From assembly GCA_020636375.1 (NCBI GenBank), contig JACJXZ010000002.1, positions 62,001 to 126,000 on the forward strand: a stretch of DNA of 64,000 nt. Reading direction: 5' to 3'. The notes beneath the pieces are model-generated. The model saw only the letters and a list, made by a program, of their open reading frames with translations, made no database searches and had not been told where the DNA came from. The translations under genes and the position numbers were made by a program. Below are positions 34,594 through 43,765 of this stretch, piece after piece; position 1 is the stretch's first letter; each line of letters begins with the position of its first letter. This stretch comes from Lewinellaceae bacterium. GTDB taxonomy: Bacteria; Bacteroidota; Bacteroidia; Chitinophagales; Saprospiraceae.

Positions 34594-36273
34594 ATGAACT
34601 TTTTACTCCAAAAACTGGAATCACACCTGGATGAGGGCGCGCTGTTCGGGGGAGAGCAACTGCTGGAGGCAGGGGCTGTCGACGGCCTCTTCGAGCTGGA
34701 GAAGCACCTGTGGCTGGCCACCGTCGAAGGCTATGAGGTGGAGCTCAAAGTGAGCCCTTCGAAAGTGCTGGGCGGCACATGCGACTGTGAGCGGTTTGCG
34801 GAAGAGGGGATGTGCGAGCACCTGGCCGCCATGATGATGGCCCTGCGCCGCCGACAACAGGCAAAAAAACAGCACAAGGAGAAAGCCAGAAAGGAAACCC
34901 AGGGCCCCCGGAAGCTCACCACCGGCATTGTGCTGGACAATGTCAACCTGGAAGAACTCGCCGATTTTGTGCGCGACTACGCCAAGGCCAACCGCAATTT
35001 CGCCATCGCCCTCAAGGCCCGGTTCGCATCCGCCGTCACCGGGATCGACGGCAAGGAGAAATACCAGCAGCTGCTGGAAAGCACCATCAAAGCGGTGCGA
35101 AAGACCGACCGCAGCATCTCCGTGCGGGGCAGCCAGCGGCTGATCAAGGTGCTGGAGGAACTCCAGCAGCAGGCCGAACAGGCCATCCTGGAAAGGGACT
35201 TCGTGGAGGTGGCCTTCATTTCCCAGAGCATCATCGAAAAGATAACGCCCATCCTGAAGAAGGCCAGGGGCAAACAGCGGGAACTGAAGCGGGACGTGGG
35301 CCGGGCCTTCGAAAACCTGCACCGCCTGCTGGAAAAGAACCCCGCCCCCACCCTGGCCCGCAGCCTGTGGGAATACAGCCTGCAGGAATACGACAAGCTG
35401 GTGTACCGCAGCAACGGCGCCGACCTGCTGTTCTTCAAGCTGATGGTGGAACTGGCCCAGGAGGCTGGCCAGCAGGAAACCCTGCTGGAAGCCCTCCGGA
35501 ATTACCAGGAAAAATACCAGGAAGAAGGCCGCCCCCTGGCGCCCCTAATGCTCCTGGAACTCAGCGCCCTGGAAAAAGCCGGCCGGCCCGATGAAGCCCG
35601 CCGCCTCATGGAAAGCAACCTGACGCAGCCCGACGTCCTGCTCTATGCCATCCAGCAGGCTATCGCCAAAGGGCAGATGCCCCGCGTCAAAGCGCTGGCC
35701 ATCACCGGCCTGCGGTTTGACCTGCCCGCCGAAGTGAAGGCCCGCCTGGAGGAAATGCTGCTCCAACTGGCCGAACAGGACGAAGAGCCGGAAGAGGTCA
35801 ACCAATACGCCCTGAAGCGGTTCCTGGATACCCAGGACTTTGCCTACCTCGAAAAAGCCCGCCGGGCCGCCGGGCCCGATTGGCCCCGCCAGGTGGAAGA
35901 AACGCTGGCTTACTTTCAGAGCTTCCCCTACTCGCCCAGCCGCCGCAATACCATTGCCCGCATCCTCGCCGAAGAAGGCCTCCTCGGCCGCCTGATGGAC
36001 TACGCCGAGCAGGTCCAGTCGCTCGACCTGATCCAGGAATTTTCCCCCTACCTCATCGACAGCCACCGCGAACGCCTGCTCGAACTGTACCGCCGCCTGC
36101 TTACCGACTTCCTGCGCAACCACCTGGGCCGCAAGACTTCCCAGCGCATCCGCGAAGCCCTGCAGCGCCTCCACGAGATCGGCGCCGGCAGCCTGGCCGT
36201 GCTGCTGGTGGAAGAGTTCCGCTCGCAATACCCGGAACGGCACTCGCTGATGGAGGAACTGGCGTTGTTCTGA
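34594..36273 (+). CDS. SWIM zinc-finger protein with helical repeats
   Basis: The start at 34594 (MNFLLQKLESHLDEGALFGG) is preceded by AGGAGAAAACGCA, one of the few good Shine-Dalgarno sequences in the window. The SWIM motif CDCERFAEEGMCEH lies at about residues 63-78 and binds zinc for protein or DNA contacts. About 470 residues of TPR-like helices follow (LMESNLTQPDVLLYAIQQAI, NTIARILAEEGLLGRLMDYA). SWIM proteins of this build are often encoded near SWI2/SNF2 helicases, but none is present here. Function is unknown. Confidence 0.8.
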   Translation: MNFLLQKLESHLDEGALFGGEQLLEAGAVDGLFELEKHLWLATVEGYEVELKVSPSKVLGGTCDCERFAEEGMCEHLAAMMMALRRRQQAKKQHKEKARKETQGPRKLTTGIVLDNVNLEELADFVRDYAKANRNFAIALKARFASAVTGIDGKEKYQQLLESTIKAVRKTDRSISVRGSQRLIKVLEELQQQAEQAILERDFVEVAFISQSIIEKITPILKKARGKQRELKRDVGRAFENLHRLLEKNPAPTLARSLWEYSLQEYDKLVYRSNGADLLFFKLMVELAQEAGQQETLLEALRNYQEKYQEEGRPLAPLMLLELSALEKAGRPDEARRLMESNLTQPDVLLYAIQQAIAKGQMPRVKALAITGLRFDLPAEVKARLEEMLLQLAEQDEEPEEVNQYALKRFLDTQDFAYLEKARRAAGPDWPRQVEETLAYFQSFPYSPSRRNTIARILAEEGLLGRLMDYAEQVQSLDLIQEFSPYLIDSHRERLLELYRRLLTDFLRNHLGRKTSQRIREALQRLHEIGAGSLAVLLVEEFRSQYPERHSLMEELALF

Positions 36274-36362
36274 GTGCATGGGTGCAAATCGTGTTTTTTT
36301 AAAATATTCCGGAAAAAACAGAATAAACTCAATTTAAATACCAATTTCTTAAAACCAGTAAT

Positions 36363-36370
36363 TATCTTTG
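36363..36370 (+). promoter_or_regulatory. -7 element overlapping the start of rlmH (leaderless-like)
   Basis: TATCTTTG matches TAnnTTTG and ends only 4 nt before the ATG at 36375 (TATCTTTGCCCCATG). A transcript started at the usual distance would begin at about the start codon. Confidence 0.5.
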
Positions 36371-36374
36371 CCCC

Positions 36375-36848
36375 ATGAAAACCGAACTGTGGGCCATCGG
36401 AAAGACCAGCGAGCGCTACCTGGAAGAAGGCATGGAGCTGTACTCCCGGCGCCTGGGCCACTATCTCCGGTTTGGCCTGGAGATTTTGCCGGACGTCAAA
36501 AAGGCGGGCAGGCTGGGCCCGGAGCAACTCAAAGGCAAGGAAGGAGAAGCCGTGCTGCAACGCCTCAAAACAGGGGATTACCTGGTGCTGCTCGACGAAA
36601 GCGGCAAGCAGTATACCTCCGAAAGCTTCGCCGAATTCCTGAGCCACAAGCTGCAGCTCAGCTACAAGCGCATCGTTTTCCTCGTCGGCGGCGCCTATGG
36701 CTTTTCGCCGGAACTCTACGCCCGGGCCGACGGCAAGCTATCCTTATCCAGAATGACGTTTTCTCATCAGATGGTACGCCTGTTCTTTCTGGAGCAGCTC
36801 TACCGCGCGATGACCATCCTCAATAACGAACCTTATCACAACGCCTGA
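36375..36848 (+). CDS. rlmH: 23S rRNA (pseudouridine-1915-N3)-methyltransferase RlmH
   Basis: The 157-residue SPOUT methyltransferase ends in the family signature FLVGGAYGFSPELYARADGKLSLSRMTFSHQMVRLFFLEQLYRA with the terminal NEPYHNA; the SAM-binding knot glycines and the histidine-arginine pair are intact. It methylates pseudouridine 1915 in helix 69 of 23S rRNA as the last step of ribosome maturation. Length is normal. The rhomboid gene starts 3 nt after its stop, so the two form an operon. Confidence 0.97.
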   Translation: MKTELWAIGKTSERYLEEGMELYSRRLGHYLRFGLEILPDVKKAGRLGPEQLKGKEGEAVLQRLKTGDYLVLLDESGKQYTSESFAEFLSHKLQLSYKRIVFLVGGAYGFSPELYARADGKLSLSRMTFSHQMVRLFFLEQLYRAMTILNNEPYHNA

Positions 36849-36850
36849 TC

Positions 36851-37495
36851 ATGACCATTAGCCTGACCTTCATCCTCATCGGCCTGACCTTGCTTATTTC
36901 CTACCAGGCATTCAACAACCCGGACATGAAATACAAGCTGGCCTTCCACCCCTCTTCGGTCGCCGAATTCGGGGAGTGGTACCGCTTCCTGAGCAGCGGT
37001 TTCGTGCACAACGACTGGTCGCACCTCATCCTGAACATGTACGTCTTTTACCTCTTCGGCTCGGCCCTGGAGCCCGTCTTTACTCAGGTGATCTTCGACC
37101 CGCTCATCGGGCGCCTGGTGTTTATCTTTTTTTACATCAGCGCGATCATCGCCGCCGACATTCCCACTTTTTTCAAACACAAGGATAACGCCGGCTATTC
37201 GTCGGTCGGCGCTTCCGGCGCTACCTCCGCCCTGATGATGGCCTACATCCTGTTCGCGCCCTGGGGGTGGTTCATCTTCCCGCCCCTGCCCGGCATCGTG
37301 TTTGCCGTCGGCTACCTCTGGTATTCCTCCTACATGGCAAAGCGCGGCGGCGACCTGATCGCCCACGACGCCCACCTGTGGGGGGCCGTCTACGGCGTGG
37401 TCTTTATGATCGCCGTTGCCGGCCTGTTCAAGCCCGAGTTGCTGGATTTCTTCCTGGCCCGCCTGCTGGACGGGCCGGAGGCGCCGAGGTTTTGA
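36851..37495 (+). CDS. Rhomboid-family intramembrane serine protease
   Basis: The 214-residue polytopic protein carries the catalytic dyad: GASGATSAL with the nucleophile S122, and DAHLWGAVYG with H175. The supporting HLILNMYVFYLFG motif lies earlier, with the HxxxN oxyanion residues. Six hydrophobic segments are seen. It cleaves transmembrane segments of other proteins; substrates are unknown. It is co-transcribed with rlmH. Confidence 0.92.
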   Translation: MTISLTFILIGLTLLISYQAFNNPDMKYKLAFHPSSVAEFGEWYRFLSSGFVHNDWSHLILNMYVFYLFGSALEPVFTQVIFDPLIGRLVFIFFYISAIIAADIPTFFKHKDNAGYSSVGASGATSALMMAYILFAPWGWFIFPPLPGIVFAVGYLWYSSYMAKRGGDLIAHDAHLWGAVYGVVFMIAVAGLFKPELLDFFLARLLDGPEAPRF

Positions 37496-37994
37496 TGGTG
37501 GCTGGAGGGATATTATTATATGGCTATATTGTTATATTGCTGGCGGGGCAAGGCGGAGAGGATTGTTATATGGTTATATTGCCCTATTGCTTGCGTGGTG
37601 GCCTTGGGGAATTGTTATAGAGCCTTCAGGGATTGTTTAAACCGTTGTGTTTTTGGTTTAAACCGCAGGGGGCGCTGACCTGCCTGCCGCGAGGCGCGGC
37701 CTTGCAGGCAGGGATACGCAGAGGGCGCGCAAGCGACTGTTATTGAGGAAATCGCTCTGTGGCCCTCTACGCCCGCCTACCGTGCCGGCAGGGCGGGCAG
37801 GTTCCCTGCGGTTAGAAAAATGCGGGTTGACACAGTTCTTTGAAAACTCCCAGCCTTCAGGCAATCCAACCATTCCCAGATTGCCGGTTGGCCAGCAATA
37901 TAACAATCACCAGGCTTCCTAACGTGCCAACAATATAACCATCCCCCAAACACAGCCATAGCCAACAATATAATACTATAACATTCCCACAACC
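37496..37994. other. 499-bp repeat-rich intergenic region
   Basis: It holds gttatatggctatattg-type words (37508-37600), the palindromic element at 37661-37815 and further caatataac words (37895-37983). No gene is seen; small frames here are repeat sequence. Confidence 0.55.
37661..37815. repeat. aaccgcag palindromic element, copy 2, with two GC-rich inserts
   Basis: AACCGCAGGGGGCGCT at the left and CCCTGCGGTT at the right match copies 1 and 3. Two small GC palindromes are embedded: CCTGCCTGCCGCG...CAGGCAGG (37679-37712) and CGCCCGCC...GGGCGGGCAGG (37770-37801). Copies 1 and 3 lack them. Confidence 0.65.
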
Positions 37995-38765
37995 ATGTTC
38001 TTCTTCCTTTCCAAGCTCCTGCAGTTCCTCATCAAGCCCATCACCTGGGTATTGCTCCTGCTGGTTTACGCCTGGCTGGGAAAGCGGCCGCTGCGGAAAC
38101 GGCGGGCGCTGACCGCCGCCATCGCCCTGCTGTTCCTCTTTTCCAACCAGATGGTGTTCAACCTCGCCGTCCGAGCCTGGGAACCCGACCTGCTCACCGC
38201 CGGCGAGATCACCGAACCCTACGACATCGGGATTCTGCTGGGCGGCTTTTCCAACCCCAACATCGAGCCGGGGGCCGACCGCTTCAACGTCAACGACCGC
38301 GCCAACCGCTTCGTCAACGCTCTGGAACTGTACCGCACCGGCAAGGTCCGCAGGCTGCTCGTCACCGGCGGCAACGGCAGGCTGCTGCAGGACGGCCCCC
38401 TGGAAGCCTCCGAAGCCCGGCAGTTCCTGCTCCGCCTGGGCATCCCCGACAGCGATATCCTCATCGAACCCGAAAGCCGCAATACTTTTGAAAATGCCCT
38501 CTTCACCCGGCAACTGCTGGACGAACGATACCCCAACGCCCGTTGCCTGCTGCTCACTTCCGCCTGGCACATGCGGAGGGCTCAGGCCTGCTTCGAAAAG
38601 GCAGGGCTGGCAGTGGTGCCCTTCCCCGTCGACTACCTCAGCGAACGCTGGCAGTTCACGCCGGAAAAGCTGCTGGCGCCCAACGCCCGCACCCTGTCGC
38701 TCTGGGAACTGCTGATCAAGGAGTGGGTGGGGTATGTGGCTTATGGGGTGAGGGGGTATTTGTGA
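37995..38765 (+). CDS. YdcF/ElyC-family envelope protein (DUF218)
   Basis: The 256-residue protein has two N-terminal membrane helices (ITWVLLLLVYAWLG, ALTAAIALLFLFSNQMVF). The DUF218 domain follows: DIGILLGGF, RANRFVNALELYRTGKVRRLLVTGG, EASEARQFLLRLGIPDSDILIEPESRNTFENA and LLTSAWHMRRAQACFEKAG. The conserved Glu, Arg-Asn-Thr and His residues of the pocket are present. ElyC relatives affect undecaprenyl-phosphate lipid carrier and envelope integrity. Confidence 0.9.
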   Translation: MFFFLSKLLQFLIKPITWVLLLLVYAWLGKRPLRKRRALTAAIALLFLFSNQMVFNLAVRAWEPDLLTAGEITEPYDIGILLGGFSNPNIEPGADRFNVNDRANRFVNALELYRTGKVRRLLVTGGNGRLLQDGPLEASEARQFLLRLGIPDSDILIEPESRNTFENALFTRQLLDERYPNARCLLLTSAWHMRRAQACFEKAGLAVVPFPVDYLSERWQFTPEKLLAPNARTLSLWELLIKEWVGYVAYGVRGYL

Positions 38766-38770
38766 GATGA

Positions 38771-38824
38771 CACACTGCTGGACATTTGCTGCGGCGTGTA
38801 AAAGTGTAAGTGTAAAGGTGTAAG
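38771..38824. repeat. Dispersed repeat; empty-site relative of the MITE target at 51.0 kb
   Basis: CACACTGCTGGACATTTGC, then GCGTGTAAAAGTGTAAGTG and TAAAGGTG (38813-38820), match 51020-51071. Here the TAAAGGTG occurs once and runs straight on into TAAG, without the 102-bp element. Confidence 0.75.
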
Positions 38825-39026
38825 GGGGCTACGCCTTCGAAGTGGTTTGGTTGATTGGTTGATTGGTTGATTTTTACCCGGCTGAGGGACGAAGACGGGG
38901 GTTGATTGGTCGATGCTTCTACCAAAAAATCTCCCAGTATGATACGTCTTTAGAACTAAAAAAAATCTTAGGGAATCAGCGAATATGATTCCCCAAATCC
39001 CCGTAGCTTTCCCCTCAAAAAACAAC

Positions 39027-39308
39027 ATGTCCAGATTCACCTCCTTCCTCGCCGCCGAGGCCCTCAACCTGGCCGCCGGCTACCTGGCCGGCCTGACCGC
39101 CTCCTCCCTGGTCTCCAAATTTTTCGTCAAAAAAGGGCTGGTCAACCTCTGGGGGCTGGCCGCCAAACGGGAAGCCCTCTCCCGCGACCAGTACGACTGG
39201 CTGATGGCCATCGCCGCTTACCTGATCGGCCTGGCGGTGATGATCGCGGTGAGCTATGGAATGAAGCGGCTGAGGGGGCAGGCTGGGAGTGAGGGGGAGA
39301 GGGGGTGA
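39027..39308 (+). CDS. Small two-helix membrane protein
   Basis: The start at 39027 (MSRFTSFLAAEALNLAAGYL) gives 93 residues with two hydrophobic segments (ALNLAAGYLAGLTASSLV and WLMAIAAYLIGLAVMIAVSYGM) separated by a basic loop. The last ten residues (GQAGSEGERG) are encoded by low-complexity repeat DNA, so the stop may have been shifted by repeat expansion. No family is recognised. Start MIPQIP at 38985 is an alternative. Confidence 0.55.
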   Translation: MSRFTSFLAAEALNLAAGYLAGLTASSLVSKFFVKKGLVNLWGLAAKREALSRDQYDWLMAIAAYLIGLAVMIAVSYGMKRLRGQAGSEGERG

Positions 39309-39319
39309 CAAGGGGGAGA

Positions 39320-39362
39320 GGGGAACCGCCAATAGCGAACAGCGAACAGCCAACAGCCAACA
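39320..39362. repeat. gcgaacagc-type word cluster
   Basis: GAACCGCCAATAGCGAACAG and further GCGAACAGCCAACAGCC words, the same vocabulary as in the array at 45.7-47.1 kb. It lies between convergent genes. Confidence 0.6.
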
Positions 39363-39369
39363 GCCTCCC

Positions 39370-42300
39370 CTACTCCACCACAAACCGCCGCCGCGCCTGC
39401 TGCCCGCCAACCTCCAGCTCTGCCCAATAGATGCCCGAGGGCCAATGGTCAACCTCCCAGCCCAGAGATTGAATGCCGGGGCCAACAGGCCTCTCCGCTA
39501 CCAGCTGCCCAGTGGAATGAAAGATGCGCACCCTGCCCCTCCCGGCGGAAAACCGCTGCCAGGAAAGCGTCACCAGCTCCGTCGCCGGGTTCGGCGAAAG
39601 CCGGACGTCCTCCGCCCATAAGGGATCGCCCAGGCCGGTTAGCAGGGTGACGTGGTACCGCACGATGCTGTCGCAGCCCAGGGCGCTCTCCAGCGTGGCG
39701 ACAACTGCGGTATCCTGGCTGATGGAAATGCCCTGCCACTCGCCGGGGCCGTCCAATGAGACGGCCACCTCTGTGGTGTCTTCCCCGGTGAGCACATTGA
39801 CGTGGTGCCAGACGACGCTGTCCTGCTCCGGCATTTCAAACAGCTGCCGGAGGATGGTGTCCTGCCCCACCGCCTGGCCCAGGTAAAGGCTGCCGGGGCA
39901 GAGGGTGACATAAACCGCTGTGGCGACCCTCGGTTTTTCAATGAGGTGCTCCGTCCGGTTGGTGATGATGGGCGGGTTGAAATCAAAGTAGATGGCTGCT
40001 TCGTTCTCAATGCGGGTAAAGGGCAGGATACCCTCCGCCGGACGGATGGTATAGGAGAAGAAGCCGTGGCTTCCGGGCTCATTGCTGGTGCTGTCCGGCA
40101 GGTTGATCTCCCGGAAGGTAACGGCCAGGGTGCGGTCCGGCAGGATGATCCATTCGTGGGCATGAGAGGCCGGGCCCGCCCGGAAGCTCGCCAGCGACAG
40201 CTGCGGAGATAGCTGGTCCCGGATGGTGACGGTACGCGCCAGATCCGTCCCCACGTTCTGGAAGTGGATGGTGTATTGAATGGGCTGGCCGGCAGCGACG
40301 AAGCGCTCTTCGCCATAACCCTCCGGCACGGCCACCTTGATGTTGGGGTCATAGGGGCCGATAACCGGGCCGCAGCGCTCCACGGCAAAGCCGTCGCCGT
40401 TGCTGCCGGGGAAGGCATTCAGCAGGCCGGTATCCAGAGGCGACAGGCAGCCGGCAGCCAGCAGGCGGATAGGCTCGGGGTTGGGGTGGCCAGCCGGCTG
40501 CCCGGCCTCAAACAGGATGGCCTCCATGCCGGCCGGAGCGCGGATGGTGTCCGCCGCTCCGGGGCCCAGCTGGATGCTGCCCGATTCCAGGAGCACGATG
40601 TCGTCGTTGACGATGTTGAGCTGGTAGGTTTCCGGGACAGCCATCGGGCCGTTGCCCGCATTTTCTACCCGGAACGCCAACGAGTCTCCCGCACAGAAGG
40701 AAGAGGCGCGCAGGCTGGCGCCGCCCCAATCCGCCTGCATGGGGCTGCAGAGGGTATCGGGGGCAATGCGGGCAATATAACACAGCACTTCGCCCAGCAC
40801 CAGATTCTGGCAGTCGGGTTCCATCTCCACCACAATCTGCCCTTCCGCTCCTACTCCTACCGCCGCAAACTCGAAAATGAGGCTGGTATCGGTTGCGCTC
40901 GCCCAGGGCGGGGTAGCCTGCAGAGGCGTCATGCGTTCATCAAATGTGAGGGTCACGGTAACCGGCGATGCAGAGACGGTTCCTGTATTGCGGTAAGCCA
41001 TGCTCACCATAGACGGGAAGCACTGCCGGATGGGGTTGATGCTCAGATCCAGCTCCATCAGCGGGCAGGACGTATTGGCGGAAGCGGCAAAGTGAACGGT
41101 ATGCGGGCCATCGCCGGAAAGGGTGGTATCCGCCGGGCAGAAATCCCAGTAATCGCTCGGGGAACGGCGGAGAGCAGGTGCTGCGGGGCATCGGGGAGAT
41201 AGAACCCGTAGTGGTAGTCCGGTGCCGGAGTGGTGAACTGTTCCGAAATTCCGCTGTTGAGCACCAGCCTGGCGCCGGGCAGAGAAGGATACAGGAATCG
41301 AAAGTGCAGTTGGCGGTGGTGTCCCACAACACCAGGTAGTCCACAGCGCTGCCTTGCAGAAAATCCAGGCTATAGGCAATAATGCTTTGGTACGGTGATC
41401 AGTTCCTCCTACCATCCCCGTTGAGGTCAGCCGCTCGGGCAGAAGGTACAGGCTGCCGGGCAGGGAACTGGTAAAAGGCGCGGGAAGGTAGGGCTGCGTG
41501 AGATAGCCGCTGTTTCCAATACTGAGCGCAAAGCCCTTAGGTAACTGGTCGGGGATGGGATCCCCGTTGAGCAAGTATCCTCCTGCCGGTAATAGCCGCG
41601 TATTCCCCAGCAACACCGGCGCGGAAAGCTTTGGCTCAGCGTATCGAAGCTGGCCATCGCCATGAAGTACCCATACTGTTGTTATAATAAAATGGACCGC
41701 ACATCCAGCCGCCCATCCTGGTTGTAATCGCCGGCAAACAGGCTGATGGCATCGTCCATTCCGGGAATGACGCCCAGTCTTCGAAGTACCGTTGCCGTCG
41801 CGGTGCAGGGCGTAATACGTAAGTACGGAGGTGCGCAGCAGGAGGTCGCCCGCTCCGTCCTGGTTCAGGTCGGCAACCAGCAATTCCCGGATGTAGGGCA
41901 GTTCCACCGGCAACGGATGGAAACAGGCGCCACGGCAAATCCTCCGCCGGCGCCCAGCTCATTCAGTAAGGGCAAGTTCCCCGTCGCTGGTAGCCGCCAC
42001 GATGTCCTCGTCGTCATCTCCGTCCAGGCGTAGGTGGCGAAGTGGTAAGCAACCGATTCAAGTCCCGGAAAGTTGATAACAGTACCTGCACCGCTAACGG
42101 TGTCTCCCAGCCAGGCAAAGAGCTGGAAAGGCATCCACCCGTCATCGGGCAGGGTGCCCACGCCGTCCGGCAGTACTCGCCATTCAAAGCAGTGAACTGG
42201 AAATGGTACCTAAACTACCGAAATCTCCATACATGCCGGGGCGCAGAGAAAACATTGCCACCGGACAGGTTCTCAATCCACCGCATAGCTTTCCGCCGCC

Positions 42301-43651
42301 AGCAGGATATCGGGCAGTACGTCGCCGTTCCAGTCCCGGGCGGTGAAGTCTCTGATGTAACTGAAGGCATCTGTCAGCGGGGAGGGCAAGGTGAAGTTTC
42401 CGGCATTATCCAAAGCAAACCGGCAGAACACCTGCGAATTGTCGCGGGTAAGGTCCAGTACGCGCCGTCCAGGCGGGAGGACAGCAGGTCGGGGCGAGTC
42501 GCCGTTCAGGTCACCGGTGGTGAGTTGGAAACCGGCATAGATGGAATCGACCGGGTGTGGGGTGAGGTTAAAACTGCCGTTGTTCTCCAGCCATTCACAG
42601 GCGTACAGATCGCCATTTCCGGGAGATGCCGTACGTTTCAAAGCCAGGATATCCTGGTCGCCATCCCCATCGACATCCGCCAGCGTATGGGACGCGTAAT
42701 CCGACATTCTGCCTGCAGGGAAAACTGGATGTGCCGCCGGCATTGCGCACCAGCATCATGCCCTGCTGGGCGGACGGTGGCAGGGATTTTGCTCAGCGTC
42801 AGGTCGGGAAAACCGTCCTGGTCGAAGTCCGCCACGGAAGTTTCCATAAGGTAATCAGGGTAATCTGTATAATATTCCAGAAAAACGCTGTTCTGCCGGG
42901 AGAAGCTGCGGCCCTCCAGTTGGAGCACCTCCAGCAAAAGGACTTTCAGGCCGTCCGGATCGGGCTGGGCGGTGGAGATCAACAGCACGTCCAGGTCGCC
43001 GTCGAGGTCGTAATCGCACAGTTCCAGCCCCCGGAATTCACTGAAATCCAGGAAGTCAAAAAAGCCGGCCGTTTCATAAGAGAACGGCTGCCCCGCCCCC
43101 GGATTCCAGTTGACATACAGGCGGCGGTTGCTGACATTGAAGTGCAGCACGTCCTGCCAGCCGTTGCCGTCCAGGTCGCCCACCCGGAAAGGGTCGTAGT
43201 CGCGCACCCAGTTGCCGGCAGGCGCCTGCGGGCCGATGAGGCTGAAATGGCCCTGGCCGTCGTTTTCCCGGTAGGGGAAGGCCTGCCGCGCGCGGCGGCC
43301 GTCTACGATATCCAGGTCCCCGTCATTGTCCATATCGCCCAGTTCGAAGTGCATATAAAATGAAGTAGCCGTTTCTTCCCATACGGAATCGCCGAATACC
43401 CGCGGCCAGGCCAGGGTGCCTTGCCCGTCGGTATTTTCAAAAAAGGCGAGGTGGCCGTCCCATCCCAGGCGGGAACCGATGAGGTCCTCGTCGCCGTCTC
43501 CATCGAGGTCAGCGGCTTTGGCCTCCCGCAACTCCTGCACCTCCAGGATGACCCGCACCGAATCGCGCTCCAGTTGCCCCTGTACAGGCAGCGTCAGCAC
43601 TGCCCCGAAAATAGCCGCCAAAAAAGTATACTTCATGGTAAATGTTTTCAT
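39370..43651 (-). pseudogene. FG-GAP/VCBS-repeat T9SS type A protein, interrupted by several frame changes
   Basis: The start at 43651 or 43636 gives a signal peptide (MKYTFLAAIFGAVLTLPVQGQ). Calcium-binding FG-GAP motifs follow (DLDGDGDEDL, DMDNDGDLDI, DYDLDGDLDVL, DFDQDGFPDL, then DVDGDGDQDIL in another frame). Coding continues through at least six frame changes between about 42780 and 41160, for example near 42768, 42722, 42500 and 42450. From about 41160 the frame is intact: a repeat domain typified by GYGEERFVAAGQPIQYTIHF and a type A sorting domain (LSPNPATELVTLSWQ to RRFVVE). As given it cannot make a full protein. It is either a decaying gene or contains sequencing indels. Confidence 0.8.
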
Positions 43652-43765
43652 GCTGCTAAAATGAGGCAAATCCTGCCGGGGCACAAGAACATTTTTCTAT
43701 ATTTATACAATGGCAAAAATTGCAAACACATGTAAATCAAATATTTAACATTAATTTTCTAATTT

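Noticed and set aside
41150..42790. Programmed ribosomal frameshifting in the FG-GAP gene
   Set aside because: There are too many shifts in too short a distance, in both directions, and I see no conserved slippery site with a downstream structure. Decay or sequencing indels explain it better.
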